From: Planctomycetota bacterium
GTDB lineage: Bacteria; Planctomycetota; UBA1135; UBA2386
DNA: 41,186 bases
Direction: 5' to 3'
Assembly (NCBI GenBank): GCA_016235155.1
Contig: JACRLW010000107.1
Coordinates: forward strand, 66,464-107,649
Shown here: positions 40,324-41,186 of the stretch, piece after piece
Position numbering within the stretch: the stretch's first letter is position 1
Layout of the letters: each line of letters begins with the position of its first letter
Notes under the pieces: model-generated
Told to the model about the DNA's origin: nothing
Databases searched by the model: none
What the model saw: the letters and a program-made list of their open reading frames with translations, nothing else
Made by a program: the position numbers and the translations under genes

Positions 40324-40930
40324 GTGCAACTCACGATCGAACAGGCCGCCGCGATGCTTCGCGTACCGGCCGCACAAGTCCGCCGCTGGATCCGCGACCG
40401 CGGACTCCCCGCCGTCCTCTTCGACGAGCGCTATCACCTGAACCGGCTGGACGTGTTGGTCTGGGCGCAGACCAACCAGATCCCGGTGCCGGACGCGACG
40501 CCGAACGACTCCGCGCGCGGCGACGTCTCGCTCGCGCAGGCGCTCGCGCGCGGCGGCATCCACCGCGACGTACCCGGGGAACGCGCTCGTGCGCGAGATG
40601 GTGCTGGCGCGACAGGTGCACGGCGAGACGGCGATCGGCGCGGGCATCGCGATCCCCCACGCGCGATTCCCGATCGTCGTCCACGCGCAAGAGCCGGTCG
40701 CGGCGCTCGGCTTCCTGCGCCACGCGTTGCGCATGACCACACCCGACGGCCTCGCGGTGACGACCCTCTTCCTCCTGCTGACGCCGACGATCCGCGCACA
40801 CCTCGACCTGTGCGCGCGGTTGGCGTGGGGACTCTCGACCGAACTCGCCGGGCCGGTCCAGTCGCGCGCGGACGACGCGACGATCCTCGCGGCCGCGCGG
40901 CGCACCGACGGGCGCGGAGCGCACGCGTGA
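40324..40930 (+). pseudogene. HTH-PTS EIIA (nitrogen/fructose type) regulatory protein, frameshifted
   Basis: The N-terminal frame from GTG 40324 has an excisionase/MerR-like helix-turn-helix (LTIEQAAAMLRVPAAQVRRWIRDRG, then YHLNRLDVLVWAQ, about residues 3-52). A short linker leads to VSLAQALARGGIHRDVPG. At about 40577-40580 (GGGG) the frame is lost; the +1 frame continues with NALVREMVLARQVHGETAIGAGIAIPHARFP, matching PTS_EIIA_2. The phosphorylatable His is retained in GIAIPHARF. Removing one G would give an uninterrupted protein of about 200 residues. Such homopolymer errors are common in draft genomes. The product is probably a phosphorylation-controlled DNA-binding regulator. Its stop overlaps the next gene's GTG (GTGA), so it is tied to the membrane-subunit gene that follows. 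Confidence 0.82.
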
Positions 40931-41186
40931 CGTCCGCCTTGGCGCTCGCCCTCGCGGGCACGACGCTCGCGTTCACCAGCGGCGCACCGGTCTTGGTCCT
41001 GCGGCGGAACCCGTTGATCGCCGATCGCTGGGCCGCGGCCGTCGCGGTGCTCGGTTCCGCGCTCGGCCTGCTCGGCGCCCTGCTCGCGGTCGCGAGCGGC
41101 GGCGACACCGCGACCTGGCAGTGGTCGCTGCCGGGCGCTTCGTTCGCGATCGGCATCGACGGTCTGTCGGCGCTGTTCCTCGTGCC
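40927..41186 (+). CDS. Proton-conducting membrane subunit, NuoL/HyfB family (3' end outside window)
   Basis: The first 86 codons of a membrane protein that runs off the window. GTG 40927 overlaps the preceding stop. The fragment has two helices (about 2-22 and 32-58) and then WQWSLPGASFAIGIDGLSALFL, the conserved start of the antiporter-like subunits of complex I and group 4 hydrogenases (HyfB/HycC/NuoL type, W-x-LP...F-x-I-x-DGLSA-x-F). A translocating subunit of a hydrogenase- or Mrp-like complex is most likely. The rest of the operon is beyond the window, so the partner modules are unknown. Coupling to an HTH-EIIA gene is unusual. Confidence 0.8.
   Translation, partial: MTSALALALAGTTLAFTSGAPVLVLRRNPLIADRWAAAVAVLGSALGLLGALLAVASGGDTATWQWSLPGASFAIGIDGLSALFLV

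Noticed and set aside
1..41186. CRISPR arrays, insertion sequences, rRNA, replication origin
   Set aside because: No regularly spaced repeats, transposase motifs, rRNA cores or DnaA-box clusters were seen.

Overview
This 41 kb window is very GC-rich (coding stretches near 70-78% G+C by eye), gene-dense and chromosomal in character. It carries about 33 genes, one tRNA and no rRNA, CRISPR array or recognisable insertion sequence. The gene families point to Planctomycetota: a Ser/Thr kinase fused to a sigma-54 activator, a PmoA-like DUF6807 protein, an ECF sigma factor with a zinc-finger/TPR partner, a GT2-DUF2304 pair, and many signal-peptide or HEAT-repeat proteins of unknown role. A deep-branching high-GC planctomycete is my best guess; no marker gene here proves it.

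Layout. 1-3405: end of a membrane protein, then two reverse-strand secreted proteins, a C1 cysteine peptidase (frameshifted) and a propeller-like protein. 3727-12176: the kinase-TPR-GAF-sigma54 regulator, then a tightly coupled trio of oligopeptide-type solute-binding protein, beta-lactamase-fold serine hydrolase and DUF6807 protein. 12184-16980: DUF2203, dus-pepE (overlapping), a double zf-TFIIB protein, gmhA and a glycerophosphodiesterase. 16988-19436: ECF sigma, zinc-finger/TPR anti-sigma candidate and a small exported protein, all with overlapping ends. 19663-23682: queG, a 61-residue zinc ribbon, a membrane protein, thiE and queA. 23681-29942: a propeller lipoprotein (frameshifted), a DASS/SLC13 transporter, Hsp20, GT2-DUF2304 and an ALDH7-type dehydrogenase with a 13-nt gap. 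30039-31166: a lower-GC membrane protein that looks foreign. 31307-40250: a planctomycete-type secreted protein, a DUF2911-FKBP fusion, homoserine kinase, tRNA-Val(CAC), two large HEAT-repeat membrane proteins and a second DUF2911-like protein. 40324-end: an HTH-PTS EIIA protein (frameshifted) overlapping the start of a NuoL/HyfB-type membrane subunit.

Two window-wide signals stand out. First, a TANNNT box (usually TATCNT or TACCNT followed by GCGCCC-like sequence) lies 8-10 nt before the start codon of nine genes, and a close variant precedes a tenth, while Shine-Dalgarno sequences are nearly absent. This suggests widespread leaderless or near-leaderless transcription. Second, four genes are broken. 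Three breaks sit at C or G runs and look like single-base sequence errors; the ALDH7 break is a 13-nt deletion and may be real.

Candidates for undescribed biology are the ECF sigma/soluble zinc-finger-TPR/small exported protein operon, the foreign membrane gene with a segment resembling phage polyvalent proteins, the DUF2911-FKBP fusion, the giant pilin-like/HEAT membrane protein, and the HTH-EIIA gene coupled to a proton-pump-type subunit.
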